Source of the DNA: Dialister sp.
GTDB taxonomy: Bacteria > Bacillota > Negativicutes > Veillonellales > Dialisteraceae
Assembly: GCA_022722495.1 (NCBI GenBank)
Contig: JAIJLI010000060.1
Coordinates: forward strand, 1 to 8,685
Direction of reading: 5' to 3'
DNA length: 8,685 nt
Shown: piece after piece, positions 1-5,568 of the stretch
Layout: every line of letters begins with the position of its first letter
Numbering within the stretch: position 1 is the stretch's first letter
Made by a program: the position numbers and the translations under genes
Notes under the pieces: model-generated
What the model was told of the DNA's origin: nothing
The model's input: the letters and a program-made list of their open reading frames with translations, nothing else
Database searches by the model: none

Positions 1-2
1 CG

Positions 3-73
3 TAGCGGTATTGCATGAAAGTGTTGGAATATCGATAGCATCGGACTATTCAACATAGCACGCTATACCGCTA
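3..73. repeat. Nested imperfect palindrome (hairpin-forming)
   Basis: Several complementary segments nest on one axis. TAGCGGTAT at 3-11 pairs with ATACCGCTA at 65-73. GTTG plus AATA at 23-31, with one bulged G, pair with TATTCAAC at 47-54. CGAT at 33-36 pairs with ATCG at 40-43 around an AGC loop. This is seen directly. No reading frame or ribosome binding site lies here. It could be the end of a mobile element, a structured RNA, or part of the repeat cluster that follows. The window starts here, so its true left border is unknown. Confidence 0.5.
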
Positions 74-109
74 GCATGCCCCATCTCGCTTTTCTCGAAA
101 TGGCGTCTC

Positions 110-147
110 ACTGGATTTTAGCGTCGCTACGCTCCTAAAAATCCAGT
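110..147. repeat. Long hairpin
   Basis: ACTGGATTTT at 110-119 is the exact reverse complement of AAAATCCAGT at 138-147. Inside, AGCG and CGCT form a further short helix around TCGCTA. The arms lack a clean one-sided T tract, so I do not call it a terminator. It is probably part of the repetitive intergenic cluster. Confidence 0.5.
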
Positions 148-150
148 TCG

Positions 151-190
151 CTTGCTTCCCCTTCGGCACTTCCCCCGAAGGGGAAGCAAG
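151..190. repeat. Perfect 16-bp hairpin, start of dispersed repeat copy A
   Basis: CTTGCTTCCCCTTCGG at 151-166 pairs perfectly with 175-190 around the 8-base loop CACTTCCC. The right part, from 161 on, recurs at 2821-2887 inside the MITE-like element; the two stretches differ by one indel and two substitutions over about 66 bases. In the second copy the left arm has changed and the perfect stem is lost. Confidence 0.7.
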
Positions 191-192
191 AC

Positions 193-267
193 GTTACGTA
201 GCTAACGATTTCCTTAACTTAACAGCCTTCCCCTCTAGGGGAAGGTGCCCGAAAGGGGCGGATAGGG
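193..267 (+). repeat. 75-bp dispersed repeat, copy A (inverted copy at 8611-8685)
   Basis: This segment matches the reverse complement of 8611-8685 at about 71 of 75 positions by eye, with no gap. It joins a conserved AT-rich core (TAGCTAACGATTTCC followed by TTAACTTAA) to two hairpins: CCTTCCCCT/AGGGGAAGG at 226-245 and GCCC/GGGC at 247-259. The AT-rich core is also the right end of the MITE-like element at 2735-2900, so the repeat looks like a mosaic of exchangeable modules. It is non-coding. Confidence 0.8.
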
Positions 268-284
268 TGACTATGGCATGAAAG

Positions 285-326
285 ACAGCTCTCATAAGGT
301 TTCCCGGTCACTCCTATGAGAGCTGT
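285..326. repeat. Perfect 12-bp inverted repeat
   Basis: ACAGCTCTCATA at 285-296 and TATGAGAGCTGT at 315-326 are exact reverse complements separated by 18 bases. No T run follows on the + strand. On the - strand only TCTTTC follows, so a terminator for an unseen leftward gene is possible but weak. It may instead be a border of the repeat cluster. Confidence 0.55.
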
Positions 327-381
327 AAGTCCCCCGCGGCAGATGGAACGCGAAAATGAGATGATCGTTATTTCACATCGC

Positions 382-510
382 CTGAAGTTTGAAAGCAGGG
401 AGGAGTGGGTAGAGACTAGGGATAAGACTAGGAGACATCAGACATCTAACTTCTATCCTCCGATCTTCGGGCATCGCCCTATATATATTCGCGGCGAAGC
501 CGCCACCACA
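382..510 (+). repeat. Dispersed intergenic module, copy 1
   Basis: The module begins with CTGAAGTTTGAAAGCAGG, runs through a degenerate 7-bp-periodic stretch (GACTAGG, GATAAGA and similar), then GGGCATCGCCCTATATAT, and ends with the hairpin GCGGCGAAGCCGC at 491-503 followed by CCACCA. The same parts in the same order appear at 7864-7943. The opening segment alone appears inverted at 5412-5430 and shortened at 8035-8050. A 71-codon reading frame crosses it (316-531) but has no ribosome binding site and is explained by the repeat. Confidence 0.7.
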
Positions 511-511
511 C

Positions 512-574
512 CCCTGAACCCTGAACCCTGAACCCTGAACCCTGAACCCTGAACCCTGAATCCTGAACCCTGAA
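512..574 (+). repeat. CCCTGAA heptamer tandem array, nine units
   Basis: Nine head-to-tail 7-bp units fill 512-574. Eight are exact CCCTGAA and the eighth (561-567) is TCCTGAA. The array ends 15 bases before the recQ -10 element, so it occupies the place where a -35 element would lie. Arrays of identical short units can gain or lose copies by replication slippage. A 7-bp step would move upstream DNA by about two thirds of a helical turn per unit. Any effect on recQ expression is inference. Confidence 0.95.
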
Positions 575-585
575 TCCTTTATCTA

Positions 586-594
586 TGCTATAAT
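586..594 (+). promoter_or_regulatory. recQ promoter, extended -10
   Basis: TGCTATAAT is a perfect TATAAT with the TG of an extended -10 one base upstream. At the usual 17-base spacing the -35 position reads AACCCT inside the heptamer array, which is not a -35 match. Extended -10 promoters can work without one. Transcription would start near 601, leaving a leader of about 30 bases with the recQ ribosome binding site. Confidence 0.7.
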
Positions 595-629
595 AATATA
601 AATATCTTCGAATCGAAAGGAGGCGCGCT

Positions 630-2675
630 ATGGGACCCAAAGACGTGCTGAAGGAATATTTTGGCTACGACACATTCCGCACGGTACAGGAGGATGTGAT
701 CTCTACCATCCTTTCTGGGAAGGATGTGATGGCCATCATGCCGACAGGTGCGGGGAAGTCGATCTGCTTCCAGATCCCGGCGATGCTGCTCCCGAAGGGG
801 ACGGTCATCATTTCTCCTCTGATCTCCCTCATGAAGGATCAGGTGGAGGCGCTGACGGAGCAGGGGATCCCAGCCTCCTATGTGAACAGCACGGTCCCCT
901 ACGAGGAGTCGATCGAGCGGCTGCGTGACATGTATCGCGGACGGATCAAGCTGCTCTACATGGCACCGGAGAAGCTCGAGCCGTCGTATTTCACGCATTG
1001 TCTCTCCATGGTGCCGCTCTCGATGATCGTGGTCGATGAGGCGCACTGTGTGTCGCAGTGGGGGCATGATTTCCGTCCATCGTATCGGAAGATCAAAAGT
1101 TTCATCGACAGCCTGCCGCAGCGTCCCATCGTGACGGCCTTCACCGCGACGGCGACGCCGCTCGTCGAGCAGGATATGAAGGAAAGTTTGGGGCTTTCCG
1201 GTGCGGCTGTTTTCCGCACGGGGCTTGACCGGCCGAATCTCTCCTTCCGCGTGATGCAGGGCAAAGATCGCGAGTATTTCATCCTGCGCTATGTGAAGTC
1301 GCACCGGAAGGAGAGCGGCATCATCTACTGCGCGACCCGAAAAGCGGTGGATGAGATGCATGACAGGCTCTCTCAGGCGGGGATCACGGCAGGGCGCTAC
1401 CATGCGGGCATGACGGACGAGGAACGCAGGCAGGCGCAGGATGATTTCTCCTATGACAGGACGACAGTCATGGTGGCAACGAATGCGTTCGGCATGGGGA
1501 TCGACAAGAGCAATGTGCGCTATGTCATCCATTACCAGATGCCCAAGAGTCTTGAGTCATACTATCAGGAGGCAGGGCGCGCGGGACGCGATGGAGCGAA
1601 GGCGGAGTGCATCCTGCTCTACAGCGGGAAGGATGTACATATCCAGACATACTTCATCGAGAATGGCAATCAGAGCGAGGAGCAGAAGCGGATGGATTAC
1701 CAGCGCCTGAATGCGATGATCGACTATTGCCAGACGTCTTCGTGTCTTAGAAATTATGTCCTCGCCTACTTTGGAGAAAAGGTGAAGGAGCCCTGCGGGC
1801 ACTGCAGCAACTGCGAGAACCGGACGGCCAAGGTCAGGATCACGGATGCGGCAGTCCTCATTTTCCGTACCGTCCTATCCCTCCGCGAGCGATACGGAGC
1901 GAGCATCATCGCCGCTGTCCTGAAAGGAAAGAAAACAAAGGAGCTCATCGAGAAGGATCTCCTCACGGTGCCGACCTTCGGCAAGCTCTCTTTTGAGAAG
2001 CTGGGCCATATCAAGAGTGCAATGAACAGCTTCGTCGCGGATGGCTACCTCTTCCGTGATGGACAGCCCTATCCCGTACTCAAGCTGACGGACAAAGCGA
2101 AAGAGGTCCTTGCGGGGAAGGCAGAGGTCTACGGCCTTGCCTTCGGCGCAGAGGATGCGATGAAAGAGGCCGCGGTCGAGCGGGATCTCGATCCCCGCCG
2201 CGAAAGCCGGGACGGCCTTTTCGAAGCCCTGCGCGAGCTTCGTCGGACACTGGCGGCCGAAGAGCATGTGCCGCCCTTTGTCATCTTCTCGGATGCAACA
2301 CTGGAAGCGATGGCACGCGAGCGCCCTGAGTCCATGGAAGCCATGGGTGCGGTGCATGGCGTCGGCGCATTCAAGCTGCAGAAATACGGCGAGCGTTTTC
2401 TGCAGATCATCCGGACCGGCGCAGAAGAGCCTGTCATCGAAGAAAAGGATCCCGATGCCCAGCTCTTGCAGCAGCTTTTCTCTGTCCGCAATGCAATCGC
2501 AGCTAAGGAAGGGCTGGCTCGGAATCGCATCTTCACGGATGAGCAGCTGCAGGAAATGGCCTTCTGGCGTCCCAAAACGAAGCTGGAGCTGAAACGCATC
2601 CGCGGTATCGGCCCGAAAAAGGTCGATCGCTACGGAGAAGCAATCGTGAAATGCATCTGGGGAGATCGGGTGTAG
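630..2675 (+). CDS. recQ: ATP-dependent DNA helicase RecQ, two HRDC domains
   Basis: A 681-residue superfamily 2 3'-to-5' helicase of recombination and replication-fork repair. Visible motifs in order: FRxxQ near 16-20; Walker A MPTGAGKS at 37-44 (Lys43); motif Ia [11 protein letters not shown] from 61; DEAH at 136-139 followed by the RecQ aromatic loop [11 protein letters not shown]; motif III AFTATAT near 170; motif [15 protein letters not shown]; motif [12 protein letters not shown] with Arg317 and Arg320. The zinc site is Cys372, Cys389, Cys392 and Cys395. A winged-helix RQC region spans roughly 401-500. Two HRDC-like domains follow, about 525-597 and 608-680, each ending in a GxGxxKxxxYG pattern. 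E. coli RecQ has about 610 residues and one HRDC, so the extra length is the second HRDC. The ATG at 630 has AAAGGAGG six bases upstream. The gene stands alone with its own promoter. No clear terminator follows. Confidence 0.97.
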   Translation: MGPKDVLKEYFGYDTFRTVQEDVISTILSGKDVMAIMPTGAGKSICFQIPAMLLPKGTVIISPLISLMKDQVEALTEQGIPASYVNSTVPYEESIERLRDMYRGRIKLLYMAPEKLEPSYFTHCLSMVPLSMIVVDEAHCVSQWGHDFRPSYRKIKSFIDSLPQRPIVTAFTATATPLVEQDMKESLGLSGAAVFRTGLDRPNLSFRVMQGKDREYFILRYVKSHRKESGIIYCATRKAVDEMHDRLSQAGITAGRYHAGMTDEERRQAQDDFSYDRTTVMVATNAFGMGIDKSNVRYVIHYQMPKSLESYYQEAGRAGRDGAKAECILLYSGKDVHIQTYFIENGNQSEEQKRMDYQRLNAMIDYCQTSSCLRNYVLAYFGEKVKEPCGHCSNCENRTAKVRITDAAVLIFRTVLSLRERYGASIIAAVLKGKKTKELIEKDLLTVPTFGKLSFEKLGHIKSAMNSFVADGYLFRDGQPYPVLKLTDKAKEVLAGKAEVYGLAFGAEDAMKEAAVERDLDPRRESRDGLFEALRELRRTLAAEEHVPPFVIFSDATLEAMARERPESMEAMGAVHGVGAFKLQKYGERFLQIIRTGAEEPVIEEKDPDAQLLQQLFSVRNAIAAKEGLARNRIFTDEQLQEMAFWRPKTKLELKRIRGIGPKKVDRYGEAIVKCIWGDRV

Positions 2676-2734
2676 GGATCGTCGATCGGGCGGCTTTCCC
2701 GCTGATACATGGCAAAAGAGTTTCAAAGGGGCTT

Positions 2735-2900
2735 GCGGGCGGGTAATGCTATTAAGTTAAGCGGAAGAACGTTCTTGGCTCCCCATCGGGGGAGCTGCCC
2801 GAAGGGCTTGCACATATTGCCTTCGGCACTTCCCCCGAAGGGGGAAGCAAGACATTACGTAGCTAACGATTTCCTTAACTTAATAGCATTACGCGGGCGG
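2735..2900. mobile_element. MITE-like element (150 bp) with TIRs and direct repeats
   Basis: The 19-base arm starting GTAATGCTATTAAG at 2743-2761 is the perfect reverse complement of 2874-2892. GCGGGCGG stands directly outside each arm, at 2735-2742 and 2893-2900, as expected of an 8-bp target-site duplication. The 150-bp interior encodes nothing. It holds two G/C hairpin modules in opposite orientation: GCTCCCC/GGGGAGC at 2779-2796 followed by GCCC/GGGC, and CTTCCCCC/GGGGGAAG read on the - strand at about 2828-2847. The right third is shared with copy A at 161-226. Such non-autonomous elements are moved by transposases encoded elsewhere; none is present here. It fills most of the 364-bp recQ-thyA gap. 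Confidence 0.8.
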
Positions 2901-3039
2901 GGCGCATACAATGATAGAAGCAGCGAAGCGGTCTTCCTCTGTGAGGATACGCTATTCTTACAAAGAAAAGTCCATAGAGTCTGTTTGGCTTCACCTTCCG
3001 GCCAAGCGGCAACATACAACAAGCAAAGGAGTCACTACC

Positions 3040-3834
3040 ATGAGTCTTGCTGATCAGGAATACCTCAGCATCGTGAAAAACATATTGGACAAAGGCGCAC
3101 TCGGCGAGAACCGCACGGGTATGCCTGCCTATAAACTGCCGCATCAGATCATGCAGTTTGATCTGGAAAAGGAATTTCCCATCCTCACCACAAAATTCGT
3201 CGCCTTCAAGACAGCCGTGAAAGAGATCCTCTGGATCTGGCAGAAGCAGTCGAATGATGTGCGCGAGCTGCAGAAGTGGAACTGCCATGTGTGGGATGAG
3301 TGGATGCGCGAGGACGGCACCATCGGGAAAGCCTACGGCTATCAGCTCGGCAAGTACCATCAGGTCGACACCCTCCTTGACATGCTGAAAAAAGACCCGG
3401 AGAGCCGCCGCATGGTGGTCGATCTCTGGAATGTGAAGGACCTTCCGGACATGGCACTCTATCCCTGCGCCTTCCTCACCATGTGGGATGTTTCGAATGA
3501 CGGCCGCCTGAACTGCATGCTCGTCCAGCGCAGCGGAGATATGGGGCTCGGCGTGCCTTTCAACATGACCCAGTACGCGGCGCTCATCTGCATGATCGCG
3601 CAGGTGAGCGGTCTTCGGCCGGGGCTCTTCACGCATGTCATCAATAACGCGCACATTTACGAAAACCATGTGGAACAGCTGAAGCTCCAGCTCTCCCGCC
3701 TGCCGGAGGCTTACGCAGCGCCGAGGCTCGTTCTGAATCAGGATGTGAAGGATTTCTATGACTTTAAGCCCGAAGACATCCGGCTGGAAAATTATCGTCA
3801 CCACGACAAGATCGCAATGGAGGTGTCCGTATGA
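3040..3834 (+). CDS. thyA: Thymidylate synthase, Bacillus ThyA-like
   Basis: Makes dTMP from dUMP using 5,10-methylene-tetrahydrofolate and releases dihydrofolate; cytosolic dimer. At 264 residues it equals E. coli ThyA in length. Visible landmarks: ENRTGM near 23-28 (phosphate-binding Arg25), PILTTK at 47-52, Glu62 in KEILW, WDEW at 85-88, SRR at 122-124, catalytic Cys143 in YPCAF, RSGD at 164-167, PFN ending at Asn175, and HIY at 205-207 for the dUMP sugar. The residue after the nucleophile is Ala144, where most family members have His. The C-terminal part (VKDFYDF, final EVSV) resembles Bacillus subtilis ThyA as I remember it, which also lacks that His. The ATG at 3040 is chosen because AAAGGAG lies just upstream and the alignment begins there; the frame stays open upstream without conservation. 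It overlaps folA by four bases (ATGA), implying coupled translation. Confidence 0.95.
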   Translation: MSLADQEYLSIVKNILDKGALGENRTGMPAYKLPHQIMQFDLEKEFPILTTKFVAFKTAVKEILWIWQKQSNDVRELQKWNCHVWDEWMREDGTIGKAYGYQLGKYHQVDTLLDMLKKDPESRRMVVDLWNVKDLPDMALYPCAFLTMWDVSNDGRLNCMLVQRSGDMGLGVPFNMTQYAALICMIAQVSGLRPGLFTHVINNAHIYENHVEQLKLQLSRLPEAYAAPRLVLNQDVKDFYDFKPEDIRLENYRHHDKIAMEVSV

Positions 3835-4313
3835 GCCTTTCTATCATTGTTGCCCGTGCCAGAAACGGTGTCATCGGCAAGGATAACCGTCTCATCTGGC
3901 ATCTTTCCGATGACCTGAAGCGGTTCAAGACTCTCACCATGGGTCATCCCATCGTCATGGGGCGAAAGACCTTCGAGAGCCTGCCCAAGGTCCTGCCCGG
4001 CCGTATCCATTATGTGCTGACAGGAAATCCGGACTACAAAGCGCCGGAGGGCGTCCTTCTCTTCCACGATGTCAAGAAGCTGCTTGCGGCACTGCCCTCA
4101 GGAGAGAGCTTCGTGATCGGCGGCGAGCATATGTACCGCGAGCTCCTGCCCTATGCAGATACGATGTACATCACAGAGATCGAGGAAGATTTCGAGGGCG
4201 ATGCGTACTTCCCGGATTTCGATCCTTTTTGCTGGAAGCTGGAAGAGAGCATAGAGGGGGAGGGAAAGCTTCCGCATCGCTTCTGCACATATCGCAAGGT
4301 GATCGAAGAGTAG
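3831..4313 (+). CDS. folA: Dihydrofolate reductase
   Basis: Reduces dihydrofolate to tetrahydrofolate with NADPH, regenerating the cofactor that ThyA oxidises; target of trimethoprim. At 160 residues it has the standard length of chromosomal bacterial enzymes. Visible motifs: [16 protein letters not shown] at the N-terminus, [11 protein letters not shown] at 23-33 with the catalytic acid Asp28, the nucleotide-binding GRKTFESLP near 54-62, LPGR shortly after, and [17 protein letters not shown] around 94-110. In the loop before the catalytic acid, Ile22 and Ser26 stand where many homologues have Pro (PWHLP). That loop varies in nature, so this alone does not predict drug resistance. The start ATG overlaps the thyA stop, so the two genes share one transcript, which ends at the hairpin at 4396-4427. 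Confidence 0.97.
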   Translation: MSLSIIVARARNGVIGKDNRLIWHLSDDLKRFKTLTMGHPIVMGRKTFESLPKVLPGRIHYVLTGNPDYKAPEGVLLFHDVKKLLAALPSGESFVIGGEHMYRELLPYADTMYITEIEEDFEGDAYFPDFDPFCWKLEESIEGEGKLPHRFCTYRKVIEE

Positions 4314-4395
4314 GGCAAGGCTCTCTGCGGCGGCTCATGGGAGCGCCGCCTCCTTCCGGAGAAAAGAGCTTCCAGACCACGGATACCCTATGTGT

Positions 4396-4427
4396 AAAAA
4401 GCGTCATGCAAGAGCATGACGCTTTTT
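4396..4427. terminator. Rho-independent terminator of thyA-folA
   Basis: GCGTCATGC at 4401-4409 pairs perfectly with GCATGACGC at 4414-4422 around the loop AAGA. Five A precede and five T follow, so it can act on both strands. It lies 83 bases after folA. A second GC-rich hairpin with one bulge sits between them (GCGGCGGCTC and GAGCGCCGC, near 4328-4350) but has no T run. Confidence 0.9.
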
Positions 4428-4473
4428 GTATGCCTAAATTTAAGACTAAGTGCATATAATTTTTGCTATTATC

Positions 4474-4513
4474 CTAACCTATGTTAGACGATATAACAAA
4501 TAATCATATTGTT
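4474..4513. promoter_or_regulatory. Possible operator region upstream of feo
   Basis: Two small palindromes lie between the thyA-folA terminator and the feo promoter: CTAAC-CTAT-GTTAG at 4474-4487, and AACAA/TTGTT as the ends of the 19-bp segment 4495-4513. The first has a half-site reminiscent of DtxR/IdeR-type iron boxes (CTAACCTA). The second overlaps a weak match, about 10 of 19, to the classical Fur box. Iron control of feo by Fur or DtxR-family repressors is well established, but neither site is strong enough to name the regulator. An isolated TATAAT at 4455-4460 could be an additional promoter. Confidence 0.35.
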
Positions 4514-4538
4514 CATCTAATAAAAATATTTCGGGATA

Positions 4539-4568
4539 TTGACTAATTTTAAAATGGAGAACTATAAT
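4539..4568 (+). promoter_or_regulatory. feo operon promoter (sigma-70/A type)
   Basis: TTGACT at 4539-4544 and a perfect TATAAT at 4563-4568 are separated by 18 bases, close to consensus. Transcription would start near 4575 and give a leader of about 45 bases before the first feoA. The whole 4428-4600 stretch is markedly A/T-rich compared with the coding DNA around it. Confidence 0.75.
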
Positions 4569-4619
4569 ATTAGCGAAAGTGAAGAAATGATGAGTTGCAT
4601 TTCAGAAAGGAGGATGCCT

Positions 4620-4832
4620 ATGATGCCTCTGGTATTTGCCAAGGCAGGAGACACCGTGACGATCGCGCGGATTTCCGGGAAAGATGAGATTCGCCAACAT
4701 CTGGCAGACTTGGGATTCGTCGTCGAGGCGAAGGTACTCATTATCAGCCAGATGGGAGGCAACTTGATCGTACAGGTGAAAGGCAGCCGTGTCGCGCTCG
4801 ATCGCTCCATGGCAGAGCGGATATTCTTTTAA
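4620..4832 (+). CDS. feoA: FeoA family protein (first copy)
   Basis: A 70-residue cytosolic SH3-like protein that, by family knowledge, supports FeoB in Fe(II) uptake. The sequence shows the FeoA core: a turn at AGDTV, then IRQHLADLGFVVEAKVLI, where the helix and the glycine before the next strand are typical, and GGNLIVQVKGSRVALDRSMAERIFF at the C-terminal end. The start at 4620 has AAAGGAGG ending six bases upstream; ATG at 4623 is the alternative. The open frame extends upstream over the promoter, but that part lacks a ribosome binding site. It is the first gene after the feo promoter and is followed 74 bases later by a second, only distantly similar FeoA. The LGF and VKGSRVALD segments resemble the FeoA type common in Clostridia. 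Confidence 0.9.
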   Translation: MMPLVFAKAGDTVTIARISGKDEIRQHLADLGFVVEAKVLIISQMGGNLIVQVKGSRVALDRSMAERIFF

Positions 4833-4906
4833 CGGTGAGCCTTTGCTCTCCATCCGTCGGTCACAGCGGATCACTTATCCCTTATCAAAACGAAAGGACG
4901 AATACA

Positions 4907-5125
4907 ATGACACTCAAAGAAGTGGCTGTCGGAAGCACAGCCAAAGTCAAGAAAATCACCGGCGCAGGCCCGCTGCGTCGACGCATCATGGATATGGGCA
5001 TCACGAAGGGCGTCGATGTCTATGTCCGCAAGGTCGCTCCGCTGGGAGATCCCATCGAGCTCACCGTCCGCGGCTATGAGCTCTCCATCCGTAAGGATGA
5101 AGCCGAAGCGATCGAAGTAGAATAA
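4907..5125 (+). CDS. feoA: FeoA family protein (second copy)
   Basis: A 72-residue FeoA of the SH3-like fold. The helix segment GPLRRRIMDMGITKGVDVYVRKVAPLGDP and the closing strand ELTVRGYELSIRKDEAEAIEV match the classical FeoA pattern (LRRRLMDMGI, PLGDPIE, GYxLSLR). The start at 4907 is set by AAAGGA at 4893-4898. The two FeoA proteins are clearly paralogous families rather than a recent duplication, since few residues outside the structural ones agree. Which of them contacts FeoB cannot be told from sequence. Unusually, feoB does not follow directly: a 443-bp repeat-filled gap intervenes, with no clear terminator or promoter in it. Confidence 0.95.
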   Translation: MTLKEVAVGSTAKVKKITGAGPLRRRIMDMGITKGVDVYVRKVAPLGDPIELTVRGYELSIRKDEAEAIEVE

Positions 5126-5158
5126 AATGAGAAATTAGGAATGAGAATTTAGGAATGG
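5126..5158 (+). repeat. Short tandem repeat, 14-bp period made of heptads
   Basis: AATGAGAAATTAGG at 5126-5139 is followed by AATGAGAATTTAGG at 5140-5153 and a partial AATGG. Each 14-mer divides into two 7-mers (AATGAGA, AATTAGG). It starts immediately after the second feoA stop codon. A related run in the opposite orientation is at 7947-7976. Confidence 0.7.
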
Positions 5159-5162
5159 TGGT

Positions 5163-5189
5163 GCGGCGCATAAAAAATTGAAGCGCCGC
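5163..5189. repeat. GCGGCGC hairpin
   Basis: GCGGCGC at 5163-5169 pairs with GCGCCGC at 5183-5189 around an A/T-rich 13-base loop. Only a short T run (TTTT) follows several bases later, so termination between feoA and feoB would be weak at best. The same seven-base arms with the same loop length recur at 5466-5492. Confidence 0.5.
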
Positions 5190-5216
5190 GGAGTTTTGAT
5201 AGCACTTCGCGCCTTT

Positions 5217-5360
5217 GTCATTTCGAGCGTAGTCGAGAAATCTCTATTGCACAACGCTCATTGCCTGATGTGAGACAGTGCCAATACATCGTTTTACCTC
5301 GGCGCATACACACTGATTCCCGCAGGGCAGTAGAGATCCCTCGGCTGCGCTCGGGATGAC
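5217..5360. mobile_element. REPIN-like element: two inverted hairpin arms
   Basis: The 30-base arm at 5217-5246, beginning GTCATTTCGAGCG, and the reverse complement of 5331-5360, beginning GTCATCCCGAGCG, agree at all but a few positions, and every difference is C versus T. Each arm is itself a hairpin: ATTTC pairs with GAAAT in one, ATCCC with GGGAT in the other, so the changes are paired. The 84 bases between the arms are unremarkable and non-coding. I recognise this kind of arm (GTCAT, GAGCG, CGAG, ATCTC) as a repeat seen in many bacteria. No target-site duplication is visible and no transposase lies in the window. Confidence 0.75.
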
Positions 5361-5376
5361 GATGCCGGAGAATCCA

Positions 5377-5430
5377 AGTCACCAGTCACTCCTAATCCCT
5401 AGCTACTCACCCCTGCTTTCAAACTTCAGG
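5377..5430 (-). repeat. Dispersed intergenic module, copy 2 (inverted)
   Basis: Read on the - strand, this begins with CCTGAAGTTTGAAAGCAGG (5430-5412), the opening of the module at 382 and 7864. It continues into heptad-periodic sequence (GGTGAGT, AGCTAGG, GATTAGG, AGTGACT, GGTGACT). Further along on the + strand, 5466-5510 repeats other parts of the module: the hairpin GCGGCGC/GCGCCGC, then CCACCA and a single CCCTGAA. The module is therefore shuffled here relative to copy 1. Confidence 0.65.
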
Positions 5431-5465
5431 GTTCAAGGTGAGTGCTGACGCATTTCCAAAAACTC

Positions 5466-5492
5466 GCGGCGCTTTCTAAATTTCCGCGCCGC
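5466..5492. repeat. GCGGCGC hairpin, second copy
   Basis: GCGGCGC at 5466-5472 pairs with GCGCCGC at 5486-5492 around a 13-base A/T-rich loop, the same design as 5163-5189 with a different loop. CCACCA and CCCTGAA follow, as after the hairpin at 491-503 upstream of recQ. It lies 76 bases before feoB and outside its ribosome binding site. Confidence 0.5.
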
Positions 5493-5568
5493 CACCATAA
5501 CCCCGAACCCTGAAACCACTAACCAGAACCAATCCCACCCAAATATAGAAGAAGGAGAATACAAAAAC

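Noticed and set aside
23..54. Possible integron attC-like site because of GTTG...CAAC and ATTCAAC.
   Set aside because: The core-like segments are in the wrong order (GTT side first, AAC side last), GTTGGAA does not fit GTTRRRY, and no integrase or cassette is present.
316..531. Open frame whose peptide (LKFESREEW) resembles that of another frame at 7831-8082 (LKFESKDEW), suggesting a small protein family.
   Set aside because: Both lie on copies of the same dispersed DNA repeat. Neither has a ribosome binding site, the - strand copy near 5430 hits a stop codon a few residues later, and the similarity ends where the repeat becomes heptad-periodic.
512..574. Heptamer array considered as a CRISPR or telomere-like feature.
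   Set aside because: There are no spacers, and the units are contiguous 7-mers in the middle of bacterial chromosomal genes.
588..2726. Long - strand frames opposite recQ (588-1532 and 1875-2726).
   Set aside because: They are antisense to a clearly functional recQ, have no family resemblance and no ribosome binding site, and arise from codon bias of the real gene.
2907..2912. TACAAT as the -10 of a thyA promoter just after the MITE-like element.
   Set aside because: No acceptable -35 hexamer at 16-18 bases upstream; the promoter of thyA-folA remains unassigned.
4493..4511. Classical Fur box upstream of feoA.
   Set aside because: Only about 10 of 19 positions match the consensus, which is expected by chance in such A/T-rich DNA; kept only as part of a possible operator region.
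5544..5549. TATAGA as a -10 element for feoB.
   Set aside because: It lies five bases from the ribosome binding site, so a transcript starting there would lose it; no matching -35 is present.
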